Shown here one piece after another: positions 1 through 6,948 of a stretch of 11,796 bases of DNA (the stretch's first letter is position 1; every line of letters begins with the position of its first letter). The stretch covers positions 1-11,796 of the forward strand of contig JAZNUH010000098.1 in NCBI GenBank assembly GCA_045592225.1, in the 5' to 3' direction. This DNA comes from JAZNUH01 sp045592225. GTDB lineage: Bacteria > Bacillota > Clostridia > UMGS1883 > UMGS1540. The notes under the pieces were generated by a model that saw only the letters and a program-made list of their open reading frames with translations, searched no databases and was not told the DNA's origin. The position numbers and the translations under genes were made by a program.

Positions 1-1
1 T

Positions 2-769
2 ATCCCTGTAAACAAGTCGGGAGATATTACCCCCGGGGACATAGAAGCGGTGCTGACACCCGATACAGGTTTGGTCAGCATAATGCACGTCAATAACGAA
101 ACGGGAGCAATTTTTCCTGTTGACAAAATAAAACCCATAATGCAGAGAATTTGTCCCGATGCACTTCTGCATACCGATGCGGTGCAATCCTTTGGCAAGC
201 TGCAAATTCACCCCGAAAAATGCGGAGTGGATATGCTGTCTGCAAGTGCCCACAAAATACATGGTATAAAGGGTGCAGGCGCGCTTTATGTAAGGCGGGG
301 CATTAACCTTAAAACTCCGGTTTTAGGCGGCGGACAGGAAAAGGGCATTGTTTCGGGCACACACAATCTGCCGGCAATAGCAGCTTTTGCGGCGGCTTGC
401 AAAAAAATTGATTTTGAGTTTGATAACGCACCGGCAAAAAAACTGCTGGCAGCACTGTCACAAATAAAGGGAGTGGTTATAAACCGCCCCGAAATTGCGC
501 TGGACAGCATTATAAATCTGTCCTTCGGCAACATTCCCTCCGAGGTAACACTCAACGCCCTGTCGGCAGAGGGACTTTGCATTTCGTCAGGCTCGGCGTG
601 TTCTTCATCAAAGGCGGGTAAGAGCCACGTACTTCGTGCAATGGGAGCCAAAAATGCCGCGGGTGCGGTAAGATTCAGCCTTTCAAGGTATAACACCGTG
701 ACAGAGGTTGATGAGGCTCTTTCGATAATAAACAAAACTATAATACCCCTTATGGAGGCATTGGCATGA
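2..769 (+). CDS. Cysteine desulfurase (NifS/IscS family), 5' end outside window
   Basis: A PLP-dependent enzyme that removes sulfur from L-cysteine as a protein-bound persulfide for delivery to acceptors. The frame is open from base 2 with protein-like sequence (IPVNKSGDITPGD), so the GTG at 50 is internal and the true start lies upstream. The PLP-binding lysine sits in SASAHKIHG (Lys codon 254-256). The catalytic cysteine lies in SSGSACSSS (Cys codon 599-601), followed closely by the SHVLRAMG helix. The stop overlaps the thiI start (ATGA at 766-769), so the two are translationally coupled. In Gram-positive bacteria a desulfurase paired with thiI (NifZ-type, as in Bacillus) is dedicated to tRNA 4-thiouridine; that assignment is inferred here from context. 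A general IscS role in iron-sulfur cluster assembly cannot be excluded, but no iscU is next to it. Family is certain, specific role is likely. Confidence 0.93.
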   Translation: MPVNKSGDITPGDIEAVLTPDTGLVSIMHVNNETGAIFPVDKIKPIMQRICPDALLHTDAVQSFGKLQIHPEKCGVDMLSASAHKIHGIKGAGALYVRRGINLKTPVLGGGQEKGIVSGTHNLPAIAAFAAACKKIDFEFDNAPAKKLLAALSQIKGVVINRPEIALDSIINLSFGNIPSEVTLNALSAEGLCISSGSACSSSKAGKSHVLRAMGAKNAAGAVRFSLSRYNTVTEVDEALSIINKTIIPLMEALA

Positions 770-1923
770 AAGAAATTATACTTGTAAAATACGGAGAAAT
801 TATATTAAAGGGTCTAAACAGACACATTTTCGAGGACAAGCTGGTAGGCAACATCAGAAAAGTGGTGGGTGATGACGCAAAGGTTTATAAATCCCTTGCC
901 ACCATTTATGTTGAGCCTGCAGAGAATGCGGATATTGATGCACTTGCGCAGAAAATTACACGTGTATTTGGCGTTGTGTCTGTAACCCGTGCAGGAATTA
1001 CCACAAAAGAAATAGACGAGATTGCGGCAGGTGCGGTGGAATATCTCCGCGACACCCTTTCGACAAAGAAAACCTTTAAGGTTGAGTCAAAGCGTGCAGA
1101 CAAGAGATATCCTATGAAGTCGCCCGAAATAAGCGCATTTATCGGCGGCAGACTTCTTGCGGCAAATTCTCACCTTAAGGTGGATGTAAAAAATCCCGAC
1201 ACGGTTGTAAATGTTGAAGTGCGTGAGGCGGGGGCATATGTATATGCTGACAAGCTCCGCGGCTGCGGCGGATTGCCCACAGGCACAGGCGGTAAGGCAA
1301 TGCTTTTACTTTCGGGCGGTATTGACAGCCCTGTTGCAGGATATATGATGGGTAAGCGTGGAGTAACCCTTGAGGCTATACACTTTTTCTCCCACCCCTT
1401 TACAAGTGAAAACGCAAAGCAGAAGGTTTTAGATCTTGGCAAAATCATTGCAGGCTATACCGGCGGTATGAGGGTACATGTTGTTCCCTTTACACAGCAG
1501 CAGCTTGAAATGAAGGCGAAATGCCCTGCAGAGCATATGACGCTTCTTATGCGCAGAATGATGATGATGATTTCATCACGCATCGCAGAAAACCGCGGTG
1601 CAGGTGCGCTTATAACAGGCGAAAGTCTGGGTCAGGTGGCAAGTCAGACCATGGAGGCTATTGCGGTTACAGATAATGCGTGCACAGTACCCTGCTTCCG
1701 TCCCCTTATTGGTATGGACAAGGAAGAAATTGTACGAATCGCAAGGGATATCGGCACATACGAAACATCCATTCTGCCCTTTGAGGACTGCTGTACTGTT
1801 TTTGTTCCCAAGCATCCCACAACCAAGCCCAAGCTTGAACGCATTTTGCAGTCCGAGGCTTTGCTTGATGTAGAGGACCTTGTAAACCGTGCGGTAGAGG
1901 GCACAGAAGTTATAATGCTTTGA
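766..1923 (+). CDS. thiI: tRNA 4-thiouridine synthase ThiI (short form without rhodanese domain)
   Basis: Uses ATP to adenylate U8 of tRNA, then transfers sulfur to make 4-thiouridine; in some bacteria it also supplies sulfur for thiamin thiazole. The 385 residues show an N-terminal ferredoxin-like/THUMP region (about 1-165) and a PP-loop ATPase domain with SGGIDSP at 183-189, GESLGQVASQT at 285-295 and EDCCTVFVPKHP at 340-351. The cysteines at 342-343 match the conserved PP-loop-domain cysteine of the family. The C-terminal rhodanese domain of the E. coli enzyme (about 480 residues) is absent, as is usual in Firmicutes, so the persulfide should come directly from the upstream desulfurase. 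The start overlaps that gene's stop. The gene is 22 bases upstream of mnmG, in the same direction. An exclusive thiamin role is less likely because no thiamin genes are nearby. Confidence 0.96.
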   Translation: MKEIILVKYGEIILKGLNRHIFEDKLVGNIRKVVGDDAKVYKSLATIYVEPAENADIDALAQKITRVFGVVSVTRAGITTKEIDEIAAGAVEYLRDTLSTKKTFKVESKRADKRYPMKSPEISAFIGGRLLAANSHLKVDVKNPDTVVNVEVREAGAYVYADKLRGCGGLPTGTGGKAMLLLSGGIDSPVAGYMMGKRGVTLEAIHFFSHPFTSENAKQKVLDLGKIIAGYTGGMRVHVVPFTQQQLEMKAKCPAEHMTLLMRRMMMMISSRIAENRGAGALITGESLGQVASQTMEAIAVTDNACTVPCFRPLIGMDKEEIVRIARDIGTYETSILPFEDCCTVFVPKHPTTKPKLERILQSEALLDVEDLVNRAVEGTEVIML

Positions 1924-1945
1924 TACAGAGGAGAATATATTATAA

Positions 1946-3829
1946 ATGGAATTTTCATACGAACAATTTGATGTGGCTGTTGTAGGCGGAGGACACGCAG
2001 GCTGTGAAGCAGCGCTTGCCTCGGCAAGACTAGGTGCTAAAACCGTGCTCTTTGCCTTAAGCCTTGACAAAATAGCAAATATGGCGTGCAACCCCAACAT
2101 CGGTGGCAGCGCAAAGGGACACCTTGTGCGTGAAATTGATGCCCTGGGCGGCGAAATGGGAAAGGCGGCAGATGCTACCTTTTTACAGTCGCGCATTTTA
2201 AACAAGGGCAAAGGCCCTGCCGTATGGGCACTTCGTGCACAGGCGGACAAGTGGGCATACACCATGGAAATGAAAAAGAGAATAGAGCATCAGCCGGGTC
2301 TTTTGGTACGTCAGGGCGAGGTTGTTGACGTTAAAATAGAAGACGGCAAGGTGCAGGGTGTTGTAACCGAAACAGGTGCATTTTTCCCTGCAAAGGCGGT
2401 AATAATTGCATCGGGCACATATCTGGGCGGCAGAATAATTGTGGGCGAGCACAGTCATTTTGGCGGACCCGACGGAATGTTCCCTGCATCCGAGCTTTCT
2501 AAAAACCTTGCGGCAAGGGGAATAAAACTACAGAGATTTAAAACAGGAACACCGCCGCGTATTGCAAAAAGAAGTGTGGATTTTTCAAAAATGGAAGAAC
2601 AGCTTGGTGACAGTGACATACTGCCCTTTTCCTTTGAAACAGAGGGCGAGCTTGTAAATCAGGTTTCCTGTCATCTTACATATACCAATCAGAAAACTCA
2701 CGAAATTATAAGAGCAAACATCCACCGCGCCCCTATGTACAGCGGTAAAATTGACGGTGTAGGTGCAAGATACTGCCCCTCCATTGAGGATAAGGTGGTA
2801 AGGTTTGCCGAAAAGGAGAGACACCAGATATTTATTGAGCCTATGGGTCTTGACAGTGACGAAATGTATGTTCAGGGTCTTTCCACATCTATGCCCGAGG
2901 ATGTTCAGCTTGCTATGCTCCATTCTATCGAAGGGCTTGAAAATGCCGAGATTATGCGTGCGGCATACGCAATTGAATATGACTGCTGCGACCCGCTGCA
3001 GCTTCGCCACACCCTTGAGTTCCGCGACATTGAGGGACTTTACGGTGCGGGACAGTTTAACGGAACATCGGGTTATGAGGAAGCGGCGGCACAGGGACTT
3101 ATTGCAGGGATAAATGCGGCAAACAAGCTGCTCGGCAAAGAAGAAACTGTTATAGAGCGCGACGAGGGATATATAGGCGTGCTTATTGACGACCTTGTAA
3201 CAAAGGGCACACCAGAGCCTTACAGAATGATGACATCCCGCGCTGAATACCGCCTGCTTTTAAGACAGGATAATGCCGATGAACGTCTTACACCCAAGGG
3301 CTACAAGGCGGGGCTTATAAGTGAAGAGAGATACAACAGATATTTAAATAAACAAAAGCTTATAAAAGCAGAAATAACAAGACTTGAAAAAACATCCGTA
3401 CCCCCTACCGAGGCGCTTAATGCAGTTCTCGAGGCAAGGGGAACAGACAGAACCGAAACAGGAATACGTCTTGCCGACCTTTTGCGCCGTCCTCAGGTGA
3501 GCTATGCAGACCTTAAAGAGGCGGATGTAACACGCCCCGAGCTTCCCCACGAGGTACAGGTAGAGGCGGAAATAAAAATAAAATATGCAGGCTATATAAA
3601 AAGACAGCGCCGTACAGCAGAACAGTTTAAGAAGATTGAGGGCAGACAGCTTCCGCCCGATGCTGATTATCAGAACATTCACGGACTTCGTCTTGAAGCA
3701 AGGCAGAAGCTTGCGGCACACAAGCCTGAAAATTTGGGACAGGCATCCCGTATATCGGGTGTTTCGCCTGCCGATATTGCGGTGCTCACCGTATGGCTTG
3801 AGCAGAGAAACCGCGCAAGGGAGGACTAA
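1946..3829 (+). CDS. mnmG: tRNA uridine-5-carboxymethylaminomethyl modification enzyme MnmG (GidA)
   Basis: FAD-dependent subunit that, together with the GTPase MnmE, installs the (carboxymethyl)aminomethyl group on wobble U34 of certain tRNAs. The 627 residues match the usual full length. The Rossmann FAD motif GGGHAGCEAA is at 14-23, the signature CNPNIGGSAKGH at 48-59, and RYCPSIEDKVVRF at 275-287. Cysteines 48 and 277 correspond to the two conserved cysteines of the family, and the GLYGAGQFNGTSGYEEAAAQG block lies in the C-terminal half. The ATG at 1946 follows GAGGAG. mnmE, often found just upstream in origin regions, is not adjacent; thiI is there instead. Position next to rsmG and parB/noc is the classic Firmicutes oriC-proximal arrangement. 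Identification is firm. Confidence 0.98.
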   Translation: MEFSYEQFDVAVVGGGHAGCEAALASARLGAKTVLFALSLDKIANMACNPNIGGSAKGHLVREIDALGGEMGKAADATFLQSRILNKGKGPAVWALRAQADKWAYTMEMKKRIEHQPGLLVRQGEVVDVKIEDGKVQGVVTETGAFFPAKAVIIASGTYLGGRIIVGEHSHFGGPDGMFPASELSKNLAARGIKLQRFKTGTPPRIAKRSVDFSKMEEQLGDSDILPFSFETEGELVNQVSCHLTYTNQKTHEIIRANIHRAPMYSGKIDGVGARYCPSIEDKVVRFAEKERHQIFIEPMGLDSDEMYVQGLSTSMPEDVQLAMLHSIEGLENAEIMRAAYAIEYDCCDPLQLRHTLEFRDIEGLYGAGQFNGTSGYEEAAAQGLIAGINAANKLLGKEETVIERDEGYIGVLIDDLVTKGTPEPYRMMTSRAEYRLLLRQDNADERLTPKGYKAGLISEERYNRYLNKQKLIKAEITRLEKTSVPPTEALNAVLEARGTDRTETGIRLADLLRRPQVSYADLKEADVTRPELPHEVQVEAEIKIKYAGYIKRQRRTAEQFKKIEGRQLPPDADYQNIHGLRLEARQKLAAHKPENLGQASRISGVSPADIAVLTVWLEQRNRARED

Positions 3830-4528
3830 ATGCAGGAAATTTTAAAAAGAGGGCTTGACCATTTCGGTGCAGAGGCCTCGGATATTATAATTGAAAGATT
3901 TGTCACCTATTCAAAGCTGCTTCGTGAGTGGAACGAAAAGATTAATCTTACAGCAATTACCGAGCCTTTGGAAATTGCAAAAAAGCATTTTGTGGATTCG
4001 GTTTCCTGTGTGTCAATGATTGATAAGGGCAGTTCACTTGTGGATGTTGGCACAGGTGCAGGCTTTCCCGGAATACCCCTTAAGATAGTAAGACCCGACC
4101 TTTCGGTGCTGCTTCTGGACTCGCTTGGCAAAAGGGTGGACTTTTTGAATAGGGTTATAGCCGAGCTGGGACTTGAAGGCATTACCGCCGTGCACAGCCG
4201 TGCCGAGGATGGCGGAGCAAAGCCTCTTTACAGAGAAAGGTTTGACGTGGCAACGGCAAGGGCGGTGGCAGGTCTTAACGTGCTTTCAGAATACTGTGTG
4301 CCATTTGTAAAGGTGGGCGGACAGTTTATAGCACTTAAGGGTCCCGATTGTGACGAGGAAGTGGCAAATGCCAAAAACGCTATAAAGACTCTCGGGTGTG
4401 GTGACCCTGTACTTCACAACGTTCATTGGGAAGAACAAAGGCACACGCTTGTTGTTGCAAAGAAAATAAAGACAACCGACAAAAAATACCCCCGAAAGGC
4501 GGGCAAGCCGTCGAAAAATCCCCTATAA
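3830..4528 (+). CDS. rsmG: 16S rRNA (guanine-N7)-methyltransferase RsmG (GidB)
   Basis: SAM-dependent methylation of G527 of 16S rRNA; loss of it gives low-level streptomycin resistance in several bacteria. It has 232 residues, with the family block around 39-57 (NLTAITEPLEIAKKHFVDS) and the SAM-binding loop VDVGTGAGFPGIPL at 71-84, then a Rossmann-type methyltransferase fold. The C-terminus ends in the usual basic KKYPRKAGKPSKNPL-type tail. The ATG directly follows the mnmG TAA with no spacing. Its ribosome binding site GGGAGG (3819-3824) lies inside the mnmG coding end, so the two are coupled. The mnmG-rsmG pair is strongly conserved in bacteria. Confidence 0.97.
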   Translation: MQEILKRGLDHFGAEASDIIIERFVTYSKLLREWNEKINLTAITEPLEIAKKHFVDSVSCVSMIDKGSSLVDVGTGAGFPGIPLKIVRPDLSVLLLDSLGKRVDFLNRVIAELGLEGITAVHSRAEDGGAKPLYRERFDVATARAVAGLNVLSEYCVPFVKVGGQFIALKGPDCDEEVANAKNAIKTLGCGDPVLHNVHWEEQRHTLVVAKKIKTTDKKYPRKAGKPSKNPL

Positions 4529-4554
4529 GAGGGTAATAAGGCGAACGATTTTTC

Positions 4555-4583
4555 TTTACATAATTGGTAATATATGGTATTAT
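4555..4583 (+). promoter_or_regulatory. Sigma-A promoter for the parB/noc-spoIIIAA unit
   Basis: TTTACA at 4555-4560, a 17-base spacer, then TATTAT at 4578-4583, with an extended -10 TGn at 4575-4577. It lies in the rsmG-parB gap, about 38 bases upstream of the chosen parB start. An inverted repeat GAAAAATC (4513-4520) / GATTTTTC (4547-4554) lies just upstream and may act as a weak terminator for the preceding operon. The promoter call is by eye against the consensus. Confidence 0.7.
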
Positions 4584-4621
4584 ATCATCATAGAACACAC
4601 AATATCTTGGGAGGTGGTATA

Positions 4622-5413
4622 ATGCCGACAAAGGTTGCATCGGCAAATATATGGGAATTGCCCGCATCGCAGATAAGGACAAGCCCCTATCAGCCGAGAA
4701 AGCATTTTGACACAGGCTCAATAGCAGAGCTTGCAGAATCTATAAGCCGCTACGGAGTTTTACAGCCAATAATTGTACGAAGGTCGCGGGGCAGTAATAC
4801 ATATGAGCTTGTGACCGGCGAGCGCAGACTTCGTGCTGTAAGGCTTTTGGGAATGAAAACTGTTCCGGCGGTGGTAGTGCAGGGGAATGACGATGACTGT
4901 GCTGCAATGGCACTTATTGAAAATCTTCAGCGCAGAGAGCTTGGCTTTTTTGAAGAGGCGCAGGCTTACAATCAGCTTATTTCCGAGCACGGACTTTCCG
5001 AGGGCAGAGTTGCCCAGATGACAGGCAGGCGGGAGGCTACAATTCAAAACAAGCTACGGCTTTTACGGCTTTCCGAAAGCTTGCGCAAAGAAATTTTTGA
5101 CAAAAAGCTATCAGAGGAACACGCGGCTGCGTTGCTGCAGTTCCCCGACGAGGGTGAACGGCTGCGCGCTCTGTCAAAAATGGCGGAGGAGGACAAGGAA
5201 AAGCGCGACGCGGGAATTTACGCACAAAAAATTGAAAAAAGGCTGGAAGAACCAAAACACTTATTACCTGATATACAGGGAGATAACAGAATATTTGTAA
5301 ACACCATAGACAAAGCAGTTGACCTCATAAGAGATGCAGGGGCAACAACCGGAACGCAAAGACGGGAATATGATGACAGAATTGAGTATCTTATTACCAT
5401 AATAAAGCGTTAG
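4622..5413 (+). CDS. ParB/Noc-family nucleoid protein (ParB-N CTPase plus HTH)
   Basis: A CTP-dependent DNA clamp of the ParB family, acting either in origin segregation (ParB/Spo0J) or nucleoid occlusion (Noc). It has 263 residues. The ParB N-terminal domain spans about 12-105, with TSPYQPRKHF at 20-29, the CTP-binding GERRLRA at 66-72 and ENLQRREL at 100-107. A helix-turn-helix region follows at about 125-148, then a short C-terminal dimerisation segment. The ATG at 4622 is chosen because it follows GGGAGGTGG; the in-frame ATG at 4574 lies inside the promoter and cannot start this transcript. Position after mnmG-rsmG favours noc, but no N-terminal amphipathic membrane-targeting helix of the Bacillus Noc type is evident, and no parA is adjacent. 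I therefore leave the symbol blank. spoIIIAA follows after 14 bases. Confidence 0.9.
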   Translation: MPTKVASANIWELPASQIRTSPYQPRKHFDTGSIAELAESISRYGVLQPIIVRRSRGSNTYELVTGERRLRAVRLLGMKTVPAVVVQGNDDDCAAMALIENLQRRELGFFEEAQAYNQLISEHGLSEGRVAQMTGRREATIQNKLRLLRLSESLRKEIFDKKLSEEHAAALLQFPDEGERLRALSKMAEEDKEKRDAGIYAQKIEKRLEEPKHLLPDIQGDNRIFVNTIDKAVDLIRDAGATTGTQRREYDDRIEYLITIIKR

Positions 5414-5427
5414 GGGGCGAAGGGTCT

Positions 5428-6333
5428 GTGGTTTTTTTGTGGGATGAAATATGCAGACTGTTTCCTGCAAACATAAGGGACAGGCTTTTATGCCTTGACC
5501 CCGAGGGAGTAAGAGAAATAACCCTGCGCGCAGGCAGACCGGTAACAATTTGCGGTGACAGAATTTACTTTTTAGGAGGGCACGGACTTACAAAAAGTGC
5601 TGAGCAAGGCATAACTGCAACAGACGAAACCCTTTCAAAAACCCTTGAACGTATATGCCATGGCTCGGTTTATGCAATGCGTGACAGTCTGGTGCGCGGC
5701 TTTATATCCATTGAAGGAGGTCACAGGGCAGGGGTGTGCGGCAGGGCGGTAACCGAAAAGGGCAGGATAACCCACCTTGCCGATATATCGTCGGTAAACA
5801 TTCGTATTGCTCATCAGATAAAGGGTGCGGCAGACGGTGTTATGAGCAGTATAATATCACCCCACCTGCAAAACACATTGATTATTTCCCCGCCGGCTTG
5901 CGGAAAAACAACCCTTTTGCGCGACATTGCCCGTCAGCTTGCAAATGAGCGGTATATGTACCGCGTGGGCATAGTGGACGAAAGGGGAGAAATTGCTGCA
6001 AGCTATAAGGGGATTCCTCAAATGGATGTGGGACTGTTAAGTGATGTCTATCACCTGTGTCCCAAAGCCGAGGGTATGTCAATGCTGCTTCGCAGTATGT
6101 CACCCCAGGTAGTTATAACAGACGAAATCGGAACAAAGGAGGATAGTGATGCCATACTTTCCCTGGTCAATGCAGGCATAAAAATAATCTGTTCAGCCCA
6201 CGCATACGGAAGGGAGGATTTAATGCAGAGAAGTGAAACCGCACCCCTTTTATCCCGCGGAGTGTTTGAAAGAATAATAGTGCTTTCAAACCGCCTCGGG
6301 GTTGGAACGGTGGAGAGGGTTTATCAGGTGTAG
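5428..6333 (+). CDS. spoIIIAA: Stage III sporulation protein AA (SpoIIIAA), P-loop ATPase
   Basis: Secretion-type ATPase of the SpoIIIA-SpoIIQ feeding-channel complex, working on the mother-cell side during engulfment. It has 301 residues. The N-terminal part (about 1-140) carries VREITLRAGRPV and GHRAGVCGRAV. The P-loop is SPPACGKTTLLRD at about 154-166, followed by GIVDERGEIA and the Walker B-like VVITDEIGT. The GTG at 5428 is chosen from the open frame and the purine-rich AGGGGGCGAAGGG just upstream; a TTG at 5437 is an alternative. It is usually the first gene of an eight-gene spoIIIA operon. Here the next gene is not spoIIIAB but a hairpin array with an unrelated cassette. Its close spacing to parB/noc suggests at least partial co-transcription. 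Identity is firm; whether it is functional in isolation is not known. Confidence 0.93.
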   Translation: MVFLWDEICRLFPANIRDRLLCLDPEGVREITLRAGRPVTICGDRIYFLGGHGLTKSAEQGITATDETLSKTLERICHGSVYAMRDSLVRGFISIEGGHRAGVCGRAVTEKGRITHLADISSVNIRIAHQIKGAADGVMSSIISPHLQNTLIISPPACGKTTLLRDIARQLANERYMYRVGIVDERGEIAASYKGIPQMDVGLLSDVYHLCPKAEGMSMLLRSMSPQVVITDEIGTKEDSDAILSLVNAGIKIICSAHAYGREDLMQRSETAPLLSRGVFERIIVLSNRLGVGTVERVYQV

Positions 6334-6343
6334 ACAAAATCAG

Positions 6344-6372
6344 TTGACAAAAGATATATATTGTGATATAAT
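6344..6372 (+). promoter_or_regulatory. Perfect-consensus sigma-A promoter of the hairpin array / four-helix-bundle cassette
   Basis: TTGACA (6344-6349), exactly 17 bases, TATAAT (6367-6372), plus an extended -10 TG at 6364-6365. Every consensus position is matched, which is rare. It starts 11 bases after the spoIIIAA stop and would give a transcript start near 6379, so nearly the whole repeat array would be a leader RNA of about 205 bases. Confidence 0.85.
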
Positions 6373-6373
6373 A

Positions 6374-6392
6374 ATTTCATCGAAGATGAAAT
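6374..6392. promoter_or_regulatory. Perfect palindrome over the transcription start (operator candidate)
   Basis: ATTTCATC (6374-6381), gaa, GATGAAAT (6385-6392): an 8-bp perfect inverted repeat beginning two bases after the -10 box and covering the expected start site. It lacks the TCGATAT box of the array that follows. It could be a repressor operator, or the first hairpin of the leader if transcription starts early. Function is inferred from position only. Confidence 0.45.
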
Positions 6393-6394
6393 CG

Positions 6395-6570
6395 TCGATA
6401 TAAATCTCTTGTGAGATTTTCGATATGTCATAAATGACTCGATATGTGCTTTGCACTCGATATGTTGCCTTTCGGCAACGAGATTTATATCATATCGAGT
6501 TTTGAGCAAAGCGAAAACATATCGATTTTGCGGAAGCAAAAATATCGAGCAAACGGAGTTTGCATATCGA
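6395..6570 (+). repeat. Mirror-arranged array of eight TCGATAT/ATATCGA boxes separated by distinct hairpins
   Basis: Four forward boxes TCGATAT(G) lie at 6395-6401, 6420-6427, 6439-6446 and 6457-6464. Four inverted boxes (C/A)ATATCGA lie at 6491-6498, 6518-6525, 6541-6548 and 6563-6570. Between boxes sit short inverted repeats of unrelated sequence: AAATCTC-ttgt-GAGATTT (6402-6419), GTCA-taaa-TGAC (6427-6438), GTGC-ttt-GCAC (6446-6456), GTTGCC-tttc-GGCAAC (6464-6479), GTTTT...AAAAC (6499-6518), TTTTGC-ggaa-GCAAAA (6526-6541) and GCAAAC-gga-GTTTGC (6549-6563). A longer perfect 12-bp pairing, GATATAAATCTC (6397-6408) with GAGATTTATATC (6480-6491), can enclose three hairpins in a cloverleaf-like fold. 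The boxes are constant while the hairpin stems differ, so the structure rather than the stem sequence seems to be kept. The array ends two bases before the purine-rich ribosome binding site of the next gene. It is not CRISPR. Confidence 0.9.
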
Positions 6571-6585
6571 CAAAAGGAGAACAAA

Positions 6586-6948
6586 ATGGAGCAGAACAAA
6601 AATCAATTAAGGGAAGAATCAATAGAATTTGCAATAGCTGTTTCAGATATATGTGATAATATAAAAGGTTGTAGTGTGTATGTAAATCAATTATTGCGTT
6701 CTTCGTCTTCTATTGGTGCGAATATACACGAGGCTAAGTATGCTCAAAGCAGGTCTGATTTTGTTCATAAACTTGAAATTGCTTTAAAAGAAAGCTCGGA
6801 AACAGATTATTGGCTTGAACTAATATATAGAAAGAACAAATTTGATGAAGAAACCTATAAAACCTTAAAAAATAATTGTGGTATTATTCGCAGAAAGCTT
6901 ATTGCGTCAATTACAACTGCTAAAAAGAATGAAAGCAAAGGTGATTAA
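6586..6948 (+). CDS. Four-helix-bundle protein, 23S rRNA intervening-sequence (S23/TIGR02436) family
   Basis: A 120-residue, mostly helical protein. The family hallmark runs from about 36 to 80: QLLRSSSSIGANIHEA, SDFVHKLEIALKESSET and YWLELIYR. Relatives are encoded inside intervening sequences of 23S rRNA genes in some bacteria and as stand-alone genes; the Avd accessory protein of diversity-generating retroelements has a similar fold. The biochemical role of stand-alone members is not established to my knowledge; nucleic-acid binding is a reasonable inference. The ATG at 6586 follows AAAGGAG (6573-6579). The open frame extends back to 6451 only because the hairpin array lacks stops in that frame. 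The stop is immediately followed by the next gene's ATG. The leader is the structured repeat array. No rRNA, reverse transcriptase or template/variable repeat is seen in the window. Confidence 0.9.
   Translation: MEQNKNQLREESIEFAIAVSDICDNIKGCSVYVNQLLRSSSSIGANIHEAKYAQSRSDFVHKLEIALKESSETDYWLELIYRKNKFDEETYKTLKNNCGIIRRKLIASITTAKKNESKGD

Noticed and set aside
1576..2265. 229-residue minus-strand open frame
   Set aside because: It lies opposite thiI and mnmG, whose identity is certain, and shows no recognisable domain; a shadow of plus-strand codon use.
4574..4621. Earlier ATG start for the ParB/Noc protein
   Set aside because: It lies between the -35 and -10 boxes of the promoter, has no ribosome binding site, and adds non-conserved residues.
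4529..4621. parS or Noc-binding palindrome near the origin genes
   Set aside because: I looked for TGTTTCACGTGAAACA-like and ATTTCCCGGGAAAT-like sites and saw none here.
6395..6570. CRISPR array
   Set aside because: Boxes are only 7-8 bases, change orientation midway, and the spacers are self-complementary hairpins of 4-20 bases; no cas genes are present.
6451..6585. N-terminal extension of the four-helix-bundle protein through the hairpin array
   Set aside because: The frame is open by chance; the extension is not family-like, and the ATG at 6586 has its own AAAGGAG at good spacing.
6586..6948. Diversity-generating retroelement accessory (Avd) gene
   Set aside because: The fold is related, but no reverse transcriptase, template repeat or variable repeat is seen in the window, and the residues match the S23 type pattern.
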